11,178 bases of DNA from Patescibacteria group bacterium UBA6023. Lineage in GTDB: Bacteria; Patescibacteriota; Minisyncoccia; Phycocordibacterales; UBA6899. Positions 1-7,346 of the stretch are shown here, in pieces; position 1 is the stretch's first letter, and each line of letters begins with the position of its first letter. The notes under the pieces are model-generated. The model was not told where the DNA came from. It ran no database searches and was given only the letters and a program-made list of their open reading frames with translations. The stretch lies in assembly GCA_002429425.1 (NCBI GenBank), contig DIZR01000085.1, forward strand, positions 1 to 11,178. Reading direction: 5' to 3'. Both the position numbers and the translations under genes were made by a program.

Positions 1-1140
1 ACTATTCATATTGTCACTGACAATGGGGGGCGACCTTCAACAGTAGATCTCATGAAGCAGACGCTCGACTACACCACCGTCGGCACAAGCTATCGCTGGG
101 TGGATGTCGTGTTTTCGAATCCCCCAATACTCAGCCCGGGTACAACATATTGGATCGTGTTTGATGCAACGCAGAGTAGTAATAAATATTGGTATTGGTG
201 TAACAATGATGATCCAAATTCGCCCACAACAAACTTAGGCTTATATATTACTGATTGGACAATTCCGACAGCCTTCTACTGGCAGATCGTCCCTGGTACC
301 CTTGCATTCAAAACATATTTTGGCTCTGGTGGTACGAGCCAGATTAGTAGTGTGACTATCCGAGGTAATGCAAAGGCTAATCAAATTTACGAGACCACAA
401 TTTCTGGTGATGCATATTACCAAGTCATATTCGGGGGAACGGTTGGTGGTGTCTCATATCCAGGCTCTCCAACGCCTCCTGTTGTTCCACTTCCATTTTC
501 CTCCACGACCATTGCACAATGGAAGTCAGATGCGAGAGCGGGGGGAGTTATCAATGGAAACTGTGGGAGTGGAGGGGTAGATATTTGTAATAGCAATCAG
601 TTCCCCCTTACTCTTGGACCCAAAGTAATCACGGGGAATCTGCTGATGGATAACAAACAAACATTGACCCTTTCGGGGACGGTTTATGTCCAGGGTACGG
701 TAACCATGGGAAATTATTCGAAAATACAGTGTTCGCAAGCATACGGAGCGAATAGTTGCATGCTCATCGCAGACGGATATATTAATGTAGGCAATAACAT
801 GGAGTTTGCCGGGTCGGGAGTTGCCGGAAGCTTTGTTATGCTTCTCTCTGATAAGGTGGGATGTAATGGTGATCCTGGGACATTCCTCCCGGGATGTACT
901 ACAAATAATAGTGCAATCGAAATCTCGAACAACGCCACTGGCGCACTATTTTACACCACCGATTCAATGATCGATATCTCCAATAATGCTATTGTGACTG
1001 CGGTAATCGGATATAAATTGAATCTCGCCAATGGTACAGGCATACATTATGATGGTGCGGTCGCAAATCTCACTTTTGTTCCAGATTCCTCAACATCGGT
1101 GACCCCGTGGGGCGCAACAAATTGGAGTGAGTTGAAGTAA
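1..1140 (+). CDS. Secreted beta-rich surface or pilus-associated protein, 5' end outside window
   Basis: The reading frame is open to base 1, so the ATG at 52 is internal and the true start lies upstream; 379 residues are visible. Residues 1 to about 110 look like a beta-sandwich, with a PPILSPGTTYWIVFDA stretch like the choice-of-anchor type domains of surface proteins. A linker follows with a GNAKAN motif, GDAYYQ and a proline-rich SYPGSPTPP segment. From about residue 170 there is a region rich in short strands and Asn/Gly turns (GNLLMDNKQTLTLSG, ISNNATGALF), likely a beta-helix or beta-solenoid. It opens with AQWKSDARAGG, closely matching AQIKVDAQAGG in the PilX-like protein encoded at 3709-5145, so the two probably share a domain. 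Three close cysteine pairs (C-x7-C, C-x8-C, C-x10-C) suggest an extracellular, disulfide-bonded protein. No catalytic motif was seen. Function is inferred from composition and the pilin neighbours; a prepilin-type N-terminus upstream is plausible but not visible. Confidence 0.8.
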   Translation, partial: TIHIVTDNGGRPSTVDLMKQTLDYTTVGTSYRWVDVVFSNPPILSPGTTYWIVFDATQSSNKYWYWCNNDDPNSPTTNLGLYITDWTIPTAFYWQIVPGTLAFKTYFGSGGTSQISSVTIRGNAKANQIYETTISGDAYYQVIFGGTVGGVSYPGSPTPPVVPLPFSSTTIAQWKSDARAGGVINGNCGSGGVDICNSNQFPLTLGPKVITGNLLMDNKQTLTLSGTVYVQGTVTMGNYSKIQCSQAYGANSCMLIADGYINVGNNMEFAGSGVAGSFVMLLSDKVGCNGDPGTFLPGCTTNNSAIEISNNATGALFYTTDSMIDISNNAIVTAVIGYKLNLANGTGIHYDGAVANLTFVPDSSTSVTPWGATNWSELK

Positions 1141-1196
1141 TTTTTCTCATTTATGAAAACAAAATGATACTCGGGTAGTTTTGATGTTGAAATTTT

Positions 1197-1205
1197 TGTT
1201 ATACT
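1197..1205 (+). promoter_or_regulatory. Extended -10 promoter of the PilV-like gene
   Basis: TG at 1197-1198, one base, then TATACT at 1200-1205 form an extended -10 element. No convincing -35 lies 16-18 nt upstream. Initiation about 7 nt downstream would leave a leader of only about 6 nt before the ATG at 1218. The 77-nt gap after the previous gene shows no clear terminator, so readthrough is also possible. Confidence 0.5.
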
Positions 1206-1217
1206 ACGTATAGTTTT

Positions 1218-3020
1218 ATGATAAAACAAAAACGTAATTATGGTGACGGATTTTCGCTTATTGAGACCGTGATTGGTGCAGCTCTTTTTGCCCTGATTGC
1301 AATTTCGATCTATGCGACATTTGCGCGAGTGATTCAGGTTTCACGAAATGCGCAAGCGATTATTGATGGCGTCGCGCTTGCGAATGCACAATTTGAAATA
1401 ATTCGTAATCTCTCATACGCACAAATTGGTACCGTTGGTGGTATTCCATCTGGAACGCTCATTCCGGTACAAACACTGATGAGCGCTGGTAAGACATTTA
1501 TTGCCACAACAACAATTCGAAATATTGACCTGCCATTTGATGGTGTTGCGGGAGGTACGCCGAATGACCTATCTCCCGCAGACAATAAGCTCGCGGAAAT
1601 TGAGCTCATGTGTATCAGTTGCAAAAATTTCAAGCCACTGATTCTTTCTACTATTATTGGTCCCAAAGACCTTGAAAGCGCTTCAACAAATGGCTCTCTT
1701 TTTATTAAAGTCCTTGATGCAAGTGGTTTACCGATCCAGGGGGCGAATGTGCACGTCGTGAATAATAGTCTTACTCCAATTATTGATATTAATGATGTGA
1801 CAAATGCATCCGGTCTCCTGCAGATCGTTGATGCACCCCCTGCGACAGAATCATATGAAATTACCGTTAGTAAGTCAGGGTATTCAACGGAGAAAACATA
1901 CGCACCCGGATTTTCTCCGACAGTAAACCCAGTGAAGCCTTCCGCGACTGTTGCTGTACAAACGGTGACACAAATTACCTTCGCAATTGACCGTGTTGCA
2001 ACACTGAATTTTTCAAGCGTAAGCCCTTCTTGTGCAGCAAGACCAAATATAGATTTTCAACTAACAGGTAGCAAACTTATCGCAACGGCGCCGAACGTAT
2101 TTAAGTACGATAAATATTTTACGACTGATGGTGAGGGAATAAAACAGTTGACAGATATCGAGTGGGACTCCTATGCACTTGTTGCATCGTCGACGAGTTA
2201 TGATGTCGCAGGTATTGTACCACTTACCCCGATATCCATTGCCCCTGGTGCAGTGCAAAACATCCAATTAGTCATGGTACCCAAAAATTCCCCTTCTGTA
2301 GTGGTAACCGTAAAGGATGGCGCAACGGGACTTCCAATCACTGGTGCAACCGTTACCATGGATAATGGTGGAGGACCTATTACGGAGACAACGGGTCGTG
2401 GTTATCTCCGGCAAACCGATTGGTCTGGTGGCTCGGGGCAGGCTAATTATCTTGATGAAACAAAATATTTCTCAAAGGATAGTGGTATTGATGAGGTAAC
2501 TATTCCTGGACAGGTGACATTAGCAAAGATATTTGGCTACTATACTTCATCTGGTATCCTTGAATCCTCAACGTTTGATACTGGCGCAGCTGCGAATTTC
2601 TATCAATTCACCTATCAGCCAACAGGACAACCTATTGATACTGGCGGAGACAGTGCGCACTTTCAGATTGCAACGAGTAATTCGACGTCATCGTGGAACT
2701 ACCTTGGACCTGATGGAACTGCTGCGACTTTTTATAATGCGACAACAACGAATTTTGCTCCCGTAAATAATGGACATCGCTATCTTCGGTATAAGATATT
2801 CTTAAGTACTGCATCAACGACATATACGCCAAGTGTGTCCGATGTACAATTTACCTTTACGTCTGCATGTGTACCGCCCGGACAAGTTATTTTTCAGGGT
2901 CTTGCGAGTGGAACATATGCGCTTGATGTTTCTGCTTCCGGGTATGTGAATGCTTCGAGCACGGTCTCTGTTAGTGTTGGTACTCCATGGCAGGAACAAG
3001 CGATATCACTGAATCCATAA
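1218..3020 (+). CDS. PilV-like prepilin with large multidomain extracellular head
   Basis: A 600-residue class III signal-peptide protein. The short basic leader (IKQKRNYGDG) ends at Gly11, followed by F12-S-L-I-E16, the prepilin peptidase and N-methylation site with Glu at mature position 5, then a hydrophobic helix to about residue 35. It should be processed by PilD and inserted in a type IV pilus or pseudopilus. The head holds a carboxypeptidase-regulatory-like domain (about 158-225, GSLFIKVLDASGLPIQGANV to SKSGY). A region at about 257-352 has conserved-looking IDFQLTGSKLI and LTDIEWDSYAL. A second such domain starts at about 358 (VVVTVKDGATGLPITGATV) but seems to finish only at 551-598 (GLASGTYALDVSASGY). 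Between them lies a discoidin- or LamG-like beta domain (about 438-548, ending RYLRYKIFL and SVSDVQFTF). The adhesin-like build suggests a minor pilin or tip adhesin; the ligand is unknown. Prepilin class is secure, exact homology to PilV is not. Confidence 0.85.
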   Translation: MIKQKRNYGDGFSLIETVIGAALFALIAISIYATFARVIQVSRNAQAIIDGVALANAQFEIIRNLSYAQIGTVGGIPSGTLIPVQTLMSAGKTFIATTTIRNIDLPFDGVAGGTPNDLSPADNKLAEIELMCISCKNFKPLILSTIIGPKDLESASTNGSLFIKVLDASGLPIQGANVHVVNNSLTPIIDINDVTNASGLLQIVDAPPATESYEITVSKSGYSTEKTYAPGFSPTVNPVKPSATVAVQTVTQITFAIDRVATLNFSSVSPSCAARPNIDFQLTGSKLIATAPNVFKYDKYFTTDGEGIKQLTDIEWDSYALVASSTSYDVAGIVPLTPISIAPGAVQNIQLVMVPKNSPSVVVTVKDGATGLPITGATVTMDNGGGPITETTGRGYLRQTDWSGGSGQANYLDETKYFSKDSGIDEVTIPGQVTLAKIFGYYTSSGILESSTFDTGAAANFYQFTYQPTGQPIDTGGDSAHFQIATSNSTSSWNYLGPDGTAATFYNATTTNFAPVNNGHRYLRYKIFLSTASTTYTPSVSDVQFTFTSACVPPGQVIFQGLASGTYALDVSASGYVNASSTVSVSVGTPWQEQAISLNP

Positions 3021-3042
3021 GGATGTTCATATGATAATGAGA

Positions 3043-3048
3043 TATAAT
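3043..3048 (+). promoter_or_regulatory. Consensus -10 box of the PilW-like gene, leaderless spacing
   Basis: A perfect TATAAT ends 6 nt before the ATG at 3055, placing the predicted start of transcription on the A of the start codon. There is no TG extension and no good -35, so strength is uncertain. It lies in the 34-nt gap after the PilV-like gene, so the downstream pilin genes could be transcribed both from here and by readthrough. Confidence 0.5.
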
Positions 3049-3054
3049 TAAACT

Positions 3055-3705
3055 ATGAGACTTTTATTGCACACAAGCGCGCAATCCAGAGGTATTACTA
3101 TTATAGAGGTGATTGTCTCAATCGCGATCATTGTAATGATTACCGGAGGGATGATTGCTTTTGAAAAAAGTATATTCACGAACTCCAAGGTACTTCAAAG
3201 TGCATTGATTTCACAGCAGCAAATCAGAAAAACACTCGGATCATTTACTTCAGAGTTACGTTCCGCCTCGCCCTCATCTGGCGGAGCATACGCAATAGAA
3301 ATTGCAGCAACGTCAACGCTTGTATTTTATTCAAATATTGACAACGATGTTGCCATTGAGCGCGTACGATATTTTTTTGCAACATCAAGTGCAAATAATG
3401 TATACAATGTATTAAAAAAAGGAATCACCAAGCCAACTGGAACAATGTATGATCTTGCTCTTGAAAAAATTTCCACAGTGGCAAACGATATAAAAAATTC
3501 TTCAACTACGCCAATTTTTACCTATTATGACGCATCATACAACGGGCAAGCATCTTCAACCGCACCACTTGTTCAGCCAGTTTTTATTCCTGCTATCCGA
3601 TTGATAAAAATATCACTCGACGTAGATCCAAACGCGGCCCGCTCGCCCTTTTATCAGACCTATACAACGCAAGTAACACTTCGAAATCTTAAGGATAATT
3701 TATAG
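3055..3705 (+). CDS. PilW/GspJ-like minor prepilin
   Basis: A 216-residue prepilin-type protein. The leader ends in SRG13, followed by I-T-I-I-E18, so Glu sits at mature position 5 and the prepilin peptidase site is intact. A hydrophobic segment follows (about 14-35, VIVSIAIIVMITGGMIAF). The region after it (QQQIRKTLGSFTSELRSASPSS) resembles the PilW/GspJ family, where a long helix precedes a pseudopilin beta-sheet head. The rest (SSGGAYAIEIAATSTLVFYSNIDND onward) is beta-rich with no catalytic motif. It probably acts as a minor pilin in the priming or tip complex with the PilV-like and PilX-like neighbours; the V-W-X order matches minor pilin operons in other bacteria. The next gene starts 3 nt after its stop, suggesting co-translation. 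The family-level call is firm; assignment to PilW rather than another minor pilin is inference. Confidence 0.8.
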   Translation: MRLLLHTSAQSRGITIIEVIVSIAIIVMITGGMIAFEKSIFTNSKVLQSALISQQQIRKTLGSFTSELRSASPSSGGAYAIEIAATSTLVFYSNIDNDVAIERVRYFFATSSANNVYNVLKKGITKPTGTMYDLALEKISTVANDIKNSSTTPIFTYYDASYNGQASSTAPLVQPVFIPAIRLIKISLDVDPNAARSPFYQTYTTQVTLRNLKDNL

Positions 3706-3708
3706 TGT

Positions 3709-5145
3709 ATGAGTAAAATATTTCAAAAAAAGAGAGGCGGAATTCTCATTCAGGTTATTGCATTTATGGCGATTGGAATGATGTTTCTTTCCGGATTTAT
3801 TGGTTGGGGAATAATGTCTGTCCGTGTTGCACGACATATGGTACAGCGAGAACAGGCAATAGATATTGCGGAGGCCGGTATTGCATATTATCGCTGGCAC
3901 ATTGCACATGCACCAACGGATTTTCAAGACGGAACTGGAGTATCAGGTCCTTATGTTCACCCATTTTACGATAAAAGTGGAGTGCAGCTCGGTACGTATT
4001 CTCTTGACATTACTCCACCATTGCTTGGCTCAACATTAGTTACCGTGACCTCGACGGGGACAGTGCTCGCAGATCCATCTATACACCGGACACTACAGGC
4101 AAAATTTGCGAAACCCTCACTTGCAAAATATGCAATTGTCTCCAATTCTGATGTGCGATTTGGCTCGGGGACGGAGATTTGGGGTCCTGTACATTCAAAT
4201 GGTGGGATCAATTTCAATGGACTTATTCATAATATTATGACGAGCGCAAAGACTACTTATATTGATCCCGATTATGGAACGAATGAATGGTCCGTGCACA
4301 CTCTTCTTTCTCCTGCCGATCCTAATCCACCAACTACACTTCCTTCTCGTCCGGATGTTTTTATGGTGGGACGTCAAGTTGGTGTTCCCGCTGTAGATTT
4401 TTCGGGTATGACTGCCGACCTCGCCCAGATCAAAGTTGATGCGCAAGCAGGTGGTAAATATTATGCCGCTTCCGGAGCGCTTGGGTATCATATTGTACTT
4501 AAAACAAATGAAACCTTTGACATCTATCGAGTGAACACACTCATCGCACCACCAAACGGTAACTGCAAGAATTGGGTACCGGAAGATCGATGGGGTATTT
4601 GGAGTATAAATACTCAGACACTTGTTGGGAACTATGCGATTCCTGCAAATGGACTTATCTTTGTGGAGGATAATCTTTGGATAGATGGTCAAATCAATAC
4701 TGCACGGCTTACTGTTGCATCAGGAAGATTTCCTGAAAATCCTTCGACATACACGAATATCATTGTGAATAATAATCTTCTATACACAAATTATGATGGA
4801 CAAGACGTTATCGCACTTATGTCACAAGGAGATATCGGTGCCGGTCTTCGTGCTGCAAGTACAGAGCGGATCGACGCCGCACTTATTGCTCAAAATGGTC
4901 GTGTGGGGATGAATTTTTACTATACTTCGTGTGGAACAACCTATTCTCAAAAAACTATTATTACGCTTTATGGGATGATGGCTTCGAATAAGCGATATGG
5001 ATTTCAGTGGGGTTGCGGAGGTTCGTGTTGGTCAGGATATTGGGACCGAAACATCATTTATGACCCAAATCTCATTTATAGTCCACCACCTTCATTTCCA
5101 TTAACGACTTCTCAGTACCAAATATTATCTTGGGATGAAATATAG
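3709..5145 (+). CDS. PilX/GspK-like pilus-associated protein lacking Glu5
   Basis: A 478-residue protein with a basic N-terminus (QKKRGG), one hydrophobic helix (about 12-38, ILIQVIAFMAIGMMFLSGFIGWGI) and the PilX-like helix motif REQAIDIAEAGIAYYRW (47-63). If cleaved after Gly10, mature position 5 is Gln, not Glu. GspK/XcpX, which caps type II pseudopili, also lacks Glu5, so this may be a tip component that needs no salt bridge to a lower subunit. The large head includes RFGSGTEIWGPVHSNGGINFNG (about 150-171), typical of PilX-like beta-helical heads, and AQIKVDAQAGG (239-249), shared with the protein ending at 1140. Next come GLIFVEDNLWIDG (315-327) and a Cys/Trp-rich WGCGGSCWSGYW (435-445). 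The gene lies 3 nt after the PilW-like gene. AAGGA at 3691-3695 is too far from the ATG to be a good ribosome site, so translational coupling is likelier. Confidence 0.78.
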   Translation: MSKIFQKKRGGILIQVIAFMAIGMMFLSGFIGWGIMSVRVARHMVQREQAIDIAEAGIAYYRWHIAHAPTDFQDGTGVSGPYVHPFYDKSGVQLGTYSLDITPPLLGSTLVTVTSTGTVLADPSIHRTLQAKFAKPSLAKYAIVSNSDVRFGSGTEIWGPVHSNGGINFNGLIHNIMTSAKTTYIDPDYGTNEWSVHTLLSPADPNPPTTLPSRPDVFMVGRQVGVPAVDFSGMTADLAQIKVDAQAGGKYYAASGALGYHIVLKTNETFDIYRVNTLIAPPNGNCKNWVPEDRWGIWSINTQTLVGNYAIPANGLIFVEDNLWIDGQINTARLTVASGRFPENPSTYTNIIVNNNLLYTNYDGQDVIALMSQGDIGAGLRAASTERIDAALIAQNGRVGMNFYYTSCGTTYSQKTIITLYGMMASNKRYGFQWGCGGSCWSGYWDRNIIYDPNLIYSPPPSFPLTTSQYQILSWDEI

Positions 5146-5171
5146 TTTTCTACGTAACATGAGACCTTTTT

Positions 5172-5180
5172 TGCTATAAT
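5172..5180 (+). promoter_or_regulatory. Extended -10 promoter of tpiA-pgk, leaderless spacing
   Basis: TG at 5172-5173 plus TATAAT at 5175-5180 form a perfect extended -10. The hexamer ends 6 nt before the ATG at 5187, so the transcript should begin at or beside the start codon. No -35 is evident. The 41-nt gap after the pilin cluster has no terminator hairpin that I can see. Confidence 0.6.
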
Positions 5181-5186
5181 AATGAG

Positions 5187-5954
5187 ATGAAACTTATTAT
5201 TGGAAATTGGAAGATGTTTCCTTCATCACCAAAGGAAGCGAAAAGTATATTTAATGGGATTAAAAAGGGTGTAAGGGGTGTTACTCATGCGAAAGTTATT
5301 GTTTGTCCGCCAGCGCTTTTCATATCAACACTTATCGCAATAAAAGCGAAAGCGAAGATAAGCATCGGAGGGCAAAATTCATCCTTTGAAGACGAGGGAG
5401 CACATACGGGAGAAACATCACCCCGCGCACTCGCTCTCATTGGTGCAACTCATGTTATTCTTGGTCATTCAGAGCGTCGCGCAATGGGTGAAACAAATAA
5501 AGAGGTGTCAGCAAAAGTAGTCGCTGCGATCCGAAATAAATTAACTGTGGTATTGTGCGTTGGCGAGAAAGCGCGTGATGAGCACGGGGCATATTTTAAT
5601 GAGGTGGCAATGCAGCTCCACTCATCACTTGAAGGATTTCCTAAAAATGAGTTTAAGCGCCTGGTCATTGCATATGAGCCGATATGGGCGATCGGTGCAA
5701 AAGCAAAACGTGCGGCAACTCCATCGGACTGTCGTGAAATGAGTATACTTATTCGGCGAGAATTGACGGAGTATTTTGGAAAAAAAGTTGCATTCACCAT
5801 TCCCATTCTGTATGGAGGTTCTGTCGATGATCGCAATGCAGAAGGATTTCTCAAGGAAGGTGAAGCAGATGGTTTGCTTGTTGGTCGTATCAGCCTTGAT
5901 CCTGAGAAATTTTCCACAATTATCCATATTGCTAATAATTTTCGCAAATTATGA
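5187..5954 (+). CDS. tpiA: Triosephosphate isomerase
   Basis: Interconverts dihydroxyacetone phosphate and glyceraldehyde 3-phosphate in cytoplasmic glycolysis. The 255 residues match the usual TIM-barrel length. Active-site residues are present: N7 and K9 in IGNWKM, H94 in VILGHSERR, and E164 in AYEPIWAIG. QNSSFEDEGAHTGETSP (63-79) and YGGSVDDRN (209-217) match the phosphate-binding and barrel motifs. Two variations stand out. The mobile loop 6 reads AIG-AKAKRAA-TP where most enzymes have AIG-TGKTA-TP, two residues longer. The late phosphate-binding LVGG is LVGR (231-234). I recall similar loops in other CPR sequences, so this is probably a lineage trait rather than loss of activity. The start ATG sits 6 nt after a TATAAT box. 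The gene ends in TGA inside the ATGA shared with pgk, so the pair is translated together. Confidence 0.97.
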   Translation: MKLIIGNWKMFPSSPKEAKSIFNGIKKGVRGVTHAKVIVCPPALFISTLIAIKAKAKISIGGQNSSFEDEGAHTGETSPRALALIGATHVILGHSERRAMGETNKEVSAKVVAAIRNKLTVVLCVGEKARDEHGAYFNEVAMQLHSSLEGFPKNEFKRLVIAYEPIWAIGAKAKRAATPSDCREMSILIRRELTEYFGKKVAFTIPILYGGSVDDRNAEGFLKEGEADGLLVGRISLDPEKFSTIIHIANNFRKL

Positions 5955-7084
5955 TATCCCTTCCTTCCGTAATGCAATGTACTGATCTTACTGGAAAAAG
6001 AGTGTTACTACGCCTCGATCTTAACGTTCCGCTCGACGGTGCAGAAATTCGTGACCCATTTCGTATCGAAAAGTCACTCCCCACGTTGAACTATCTGCGT
6101 GATAATGGTGCCCGAATAGTTATTATCAGTCATATCGGAAAAGGAAAACCTGAGGATACGCTGGCACCAGTTGCAGAGTATTTGAATACAAAATTTGATG
6201 TAAAATTTCTCAGCATACTCATGAGTTCTGAAAATGAGCGACTGACAAAAGAAATGCAAAATGGAGATGTGGTCATGCTTGAAAATCTTCGCCACAGTGA
6301 AGGAGAAGAAACAAATGACCCAGTATTTGTAAAGTATCTTGCCTCACTCGGTGATATTTATGTAAATGATGCCTTCTCGGTATCACATCGAGCGCATGCT
6401 TCGATTGTTGGTGTTCCCGCACTCCTTCCTCACTACGTTGGATTTCAAATGGAAGAAGAAATACAGAAGCTTTCCGTTGCCTTTGAACCAGAACATCCAT
6501 TTCTTTTTATTCTTGGTGGTGCAAAAATACACACAAAAATGCCACTTCTAAAAAAGTTTCTTGGTATTGCTGATCATGTTTTTGTCGGTGGTGCAATTGT
6601 GAATAATCTTTTTAAGGCAAAGGGATATGAAATTGGAGAGTCAGTACATGATGATGGTGAGCTTGAAGGTCTTTCAGGGTTCCTTTCAAGTGATCGCTTA
6701 ATATTGCCGACTGATGTGGTGGTAAATAATGCCGCAGGCTCTGATGTACGTGGAGTGCAGGGGGTGACATCGGGAGATATGATTGTCGATATCGGACATG
6801 AAACAATTTCACATTTGAGCGGAGTGATTGGTGCTGCGAAGCTTATTGTATGGAATGGTCCACTGGGATTTTATGAAAAAGGTTTTACTGAAGGAACGCG
6901 TGAACTTCTCGCGCTTATCGGGGGAAGTCGTGCGATGTCGATTATTGGTGGGGGCGACACGGTCGCACTTATTGATGAGATGGGGATGATTAAGCAATTC
7001 TCATTTGTGTCAACGGGGGGTGGCGCGATGTTGGATTTTCTGGCGAACGAAACTCTTCCCGGCATCGAAGCCCTCCAGCGCTAA
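5951..7084 (+). CDS. pgk: Phosphoglycerate kinase
   Basis: Transfers phosphate between 1,3-bisphosphoglycerate and ADP, an ATP-forming step of glycolysis. At 377 residues it is slightly short for the family but complete. The N-domain has RLDLNVP (21-27), the SHIGKGKP substrate loop (60-67), ENLRHSEGEE (111-120) and NDAFSVSHRAHAS (139-151). The C-domain has GGAKIHTK (189-196), ILPTDVVV, WNGPLGFYEKG (301-311), GGGDT (333-337) and STGGGA (354-359). In the substrate loop Lys64 takes the place of the usual Arg of SHLGRP, a conservative change that keeps the charge. The ATG overlaps the tpiA stop by 4 bases and no Shine-Dalgarno is visible, so translation is probably by termination-reinitiation. 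The last codons and TAA lie inside the left arm of a 17-bp inverted repeat. Confidence 0.97.
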   Translation: MISLPSVMQCTDLTGKRVLLRLDLNVPLDGAEIRDPFRIEKSLPTLNYLRDNGARIVIISHIGKGKPEDTLAPVAEYLNTKFDVKFLSILMSSENERLTKEMQNGDVVMLENLRHSEGEETNDPVFVKYLASLGDIYVNDAFSVSHRAHASIVGVPALLPHYVGFQMEEEIQKLSVAFEPEHPFLFILGGAKIHTKMPLLKKFLGIADHVFVGGAIVNNLFKAKGYEIGESVHDDGELEGLSGFLSSDRLILPTDVVVNNAAGSDVRGVQGVTSGDMIVDIGHETISHLSGVIGAAKLIVWNGPLGFYEKGFTEGTRELLALIGGSRAMSIIGGGDTVALIDEMGMIKQFSFVSTGGGAMLDFLANETLPGIEALQR

Positions 7085-7198
7085 AATCAGTGCACTGCTC
7101 GTGCTTCGTCTCGTGAGTTTGAGGCAGTACTCGCACGTACATCCTCTGCACATCACTCAACTCCAGCACTGCGCATTGCATCTGATTTTAGCGCTGGA
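7074..7198. repeat. Long imperfect palindrome over the 3' end of pgk
   Basis: Perfect 17-bp inverted arms, TCCAGCGCTAAAATCAG at 7074-7090 and its complement at 7182-7198, enclose a 91-nt spacer. The stem continues imperfectly inward (TGCAcTGCtC-GTGCT at 7091-7105 against 7165-7180, with one bulge and two mismatches). Inside is a smaller hairpin pairing CGTG-AGT (7112-7118) with ACTCGCACG (7129-7137). The left arm includes the pgk stop codon. The long stem is not followed by a clean T-run, so it may protect or process the pgk 3' end rather than terminate transcription. No tRNA or known RNA family was recognised. Confidence 0.75.
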
Positions 7199-7323
7199 AA
7201 AATTTCATGAATTTTATTAAGTCGCATAATCTCGCTTGCATTTTATGCCTTCGCCTCGTACTGCATCCGAAATTGAAAGTTTTTTGATTCCACTTCTTTT
7301 TACTCACATTAATGAATGAGGAA
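7199..7323. other. Gene-free spacer without recognised feature
   Basis: This is the left unassigned part of the 436-nt gap between pgk and the HIT gene. I see only a weak AAAATT/AATTTT hairpin at about 7199-7216, a 6-bp GCATAA/TTATGC inverted repeat (7224-7248) and a 24-codon ATG frame (7245-7319) with no promoter or ribosome site. None is convincing as a gene. Confidence 0.5.
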
Positions 7324-7346
7324 ATTCCAAGGACTCCCCTTGGAAT
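7324..7346. terminator. Terminator-type hairpin, first of tandem pair
   Basis: ATTCCAAGG at 7324-7332 pairs perfectly over 9 bp with CCTTGGAAT at 7338-7346, with an ACTCC loop. The + strand has no T-run after it, whereas on the - strand it is followed by TTTCC, so it may act mainly on transcripts of the HIT operon. The core TCCAAGG-N5-CCTTGGA is shared with the next hairpin. Confidence 0.6.

Noticed and set aside
52..54. ATG as start of the first protein
   Set aside because: The frame is open from base 1 with protein-like sequence upstream (TIHIVTDNGGRPSTVDL), so this Met is internal.
1102..1112. CCCC-GT-GGGG hairpin as terminator
   Set aside because: Only a 4-bp stem inside the coding region, with a 2-nt loop and no adjacent T-run.
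3031..3051. Six-codon frame after AAGGA at 3019-3023
   Set aside because: Too short to judge, and it overlaps the -10 box of the PilW-like gene.
3691..3695. AAGGA as Shine-Dalgarno for the PilX-like gene
   Set aside because: It is 13 nt from the ATG, too far for a typical site; coupling to the preceding gene 3 nt upstream is likelier.
4195..4692. 165-codon - strand frame
   Set aside because: It is a shadow of the PilX-like gene; no motif, promoter or neighbour supports it.
7074..7198. Integron attC site
   Set aside because: Size, imperfect palindromy and gene-end position fit, but the GTTRRRY/RYYYAAC core boxes are absent and no integrase is in the window.
7245..7319. 24-codon frame starting MPSPRTASEIESFL
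   Set aside because: No promoter at the expected spacing, no ribosome site, and it lies in a structured gene-free region.
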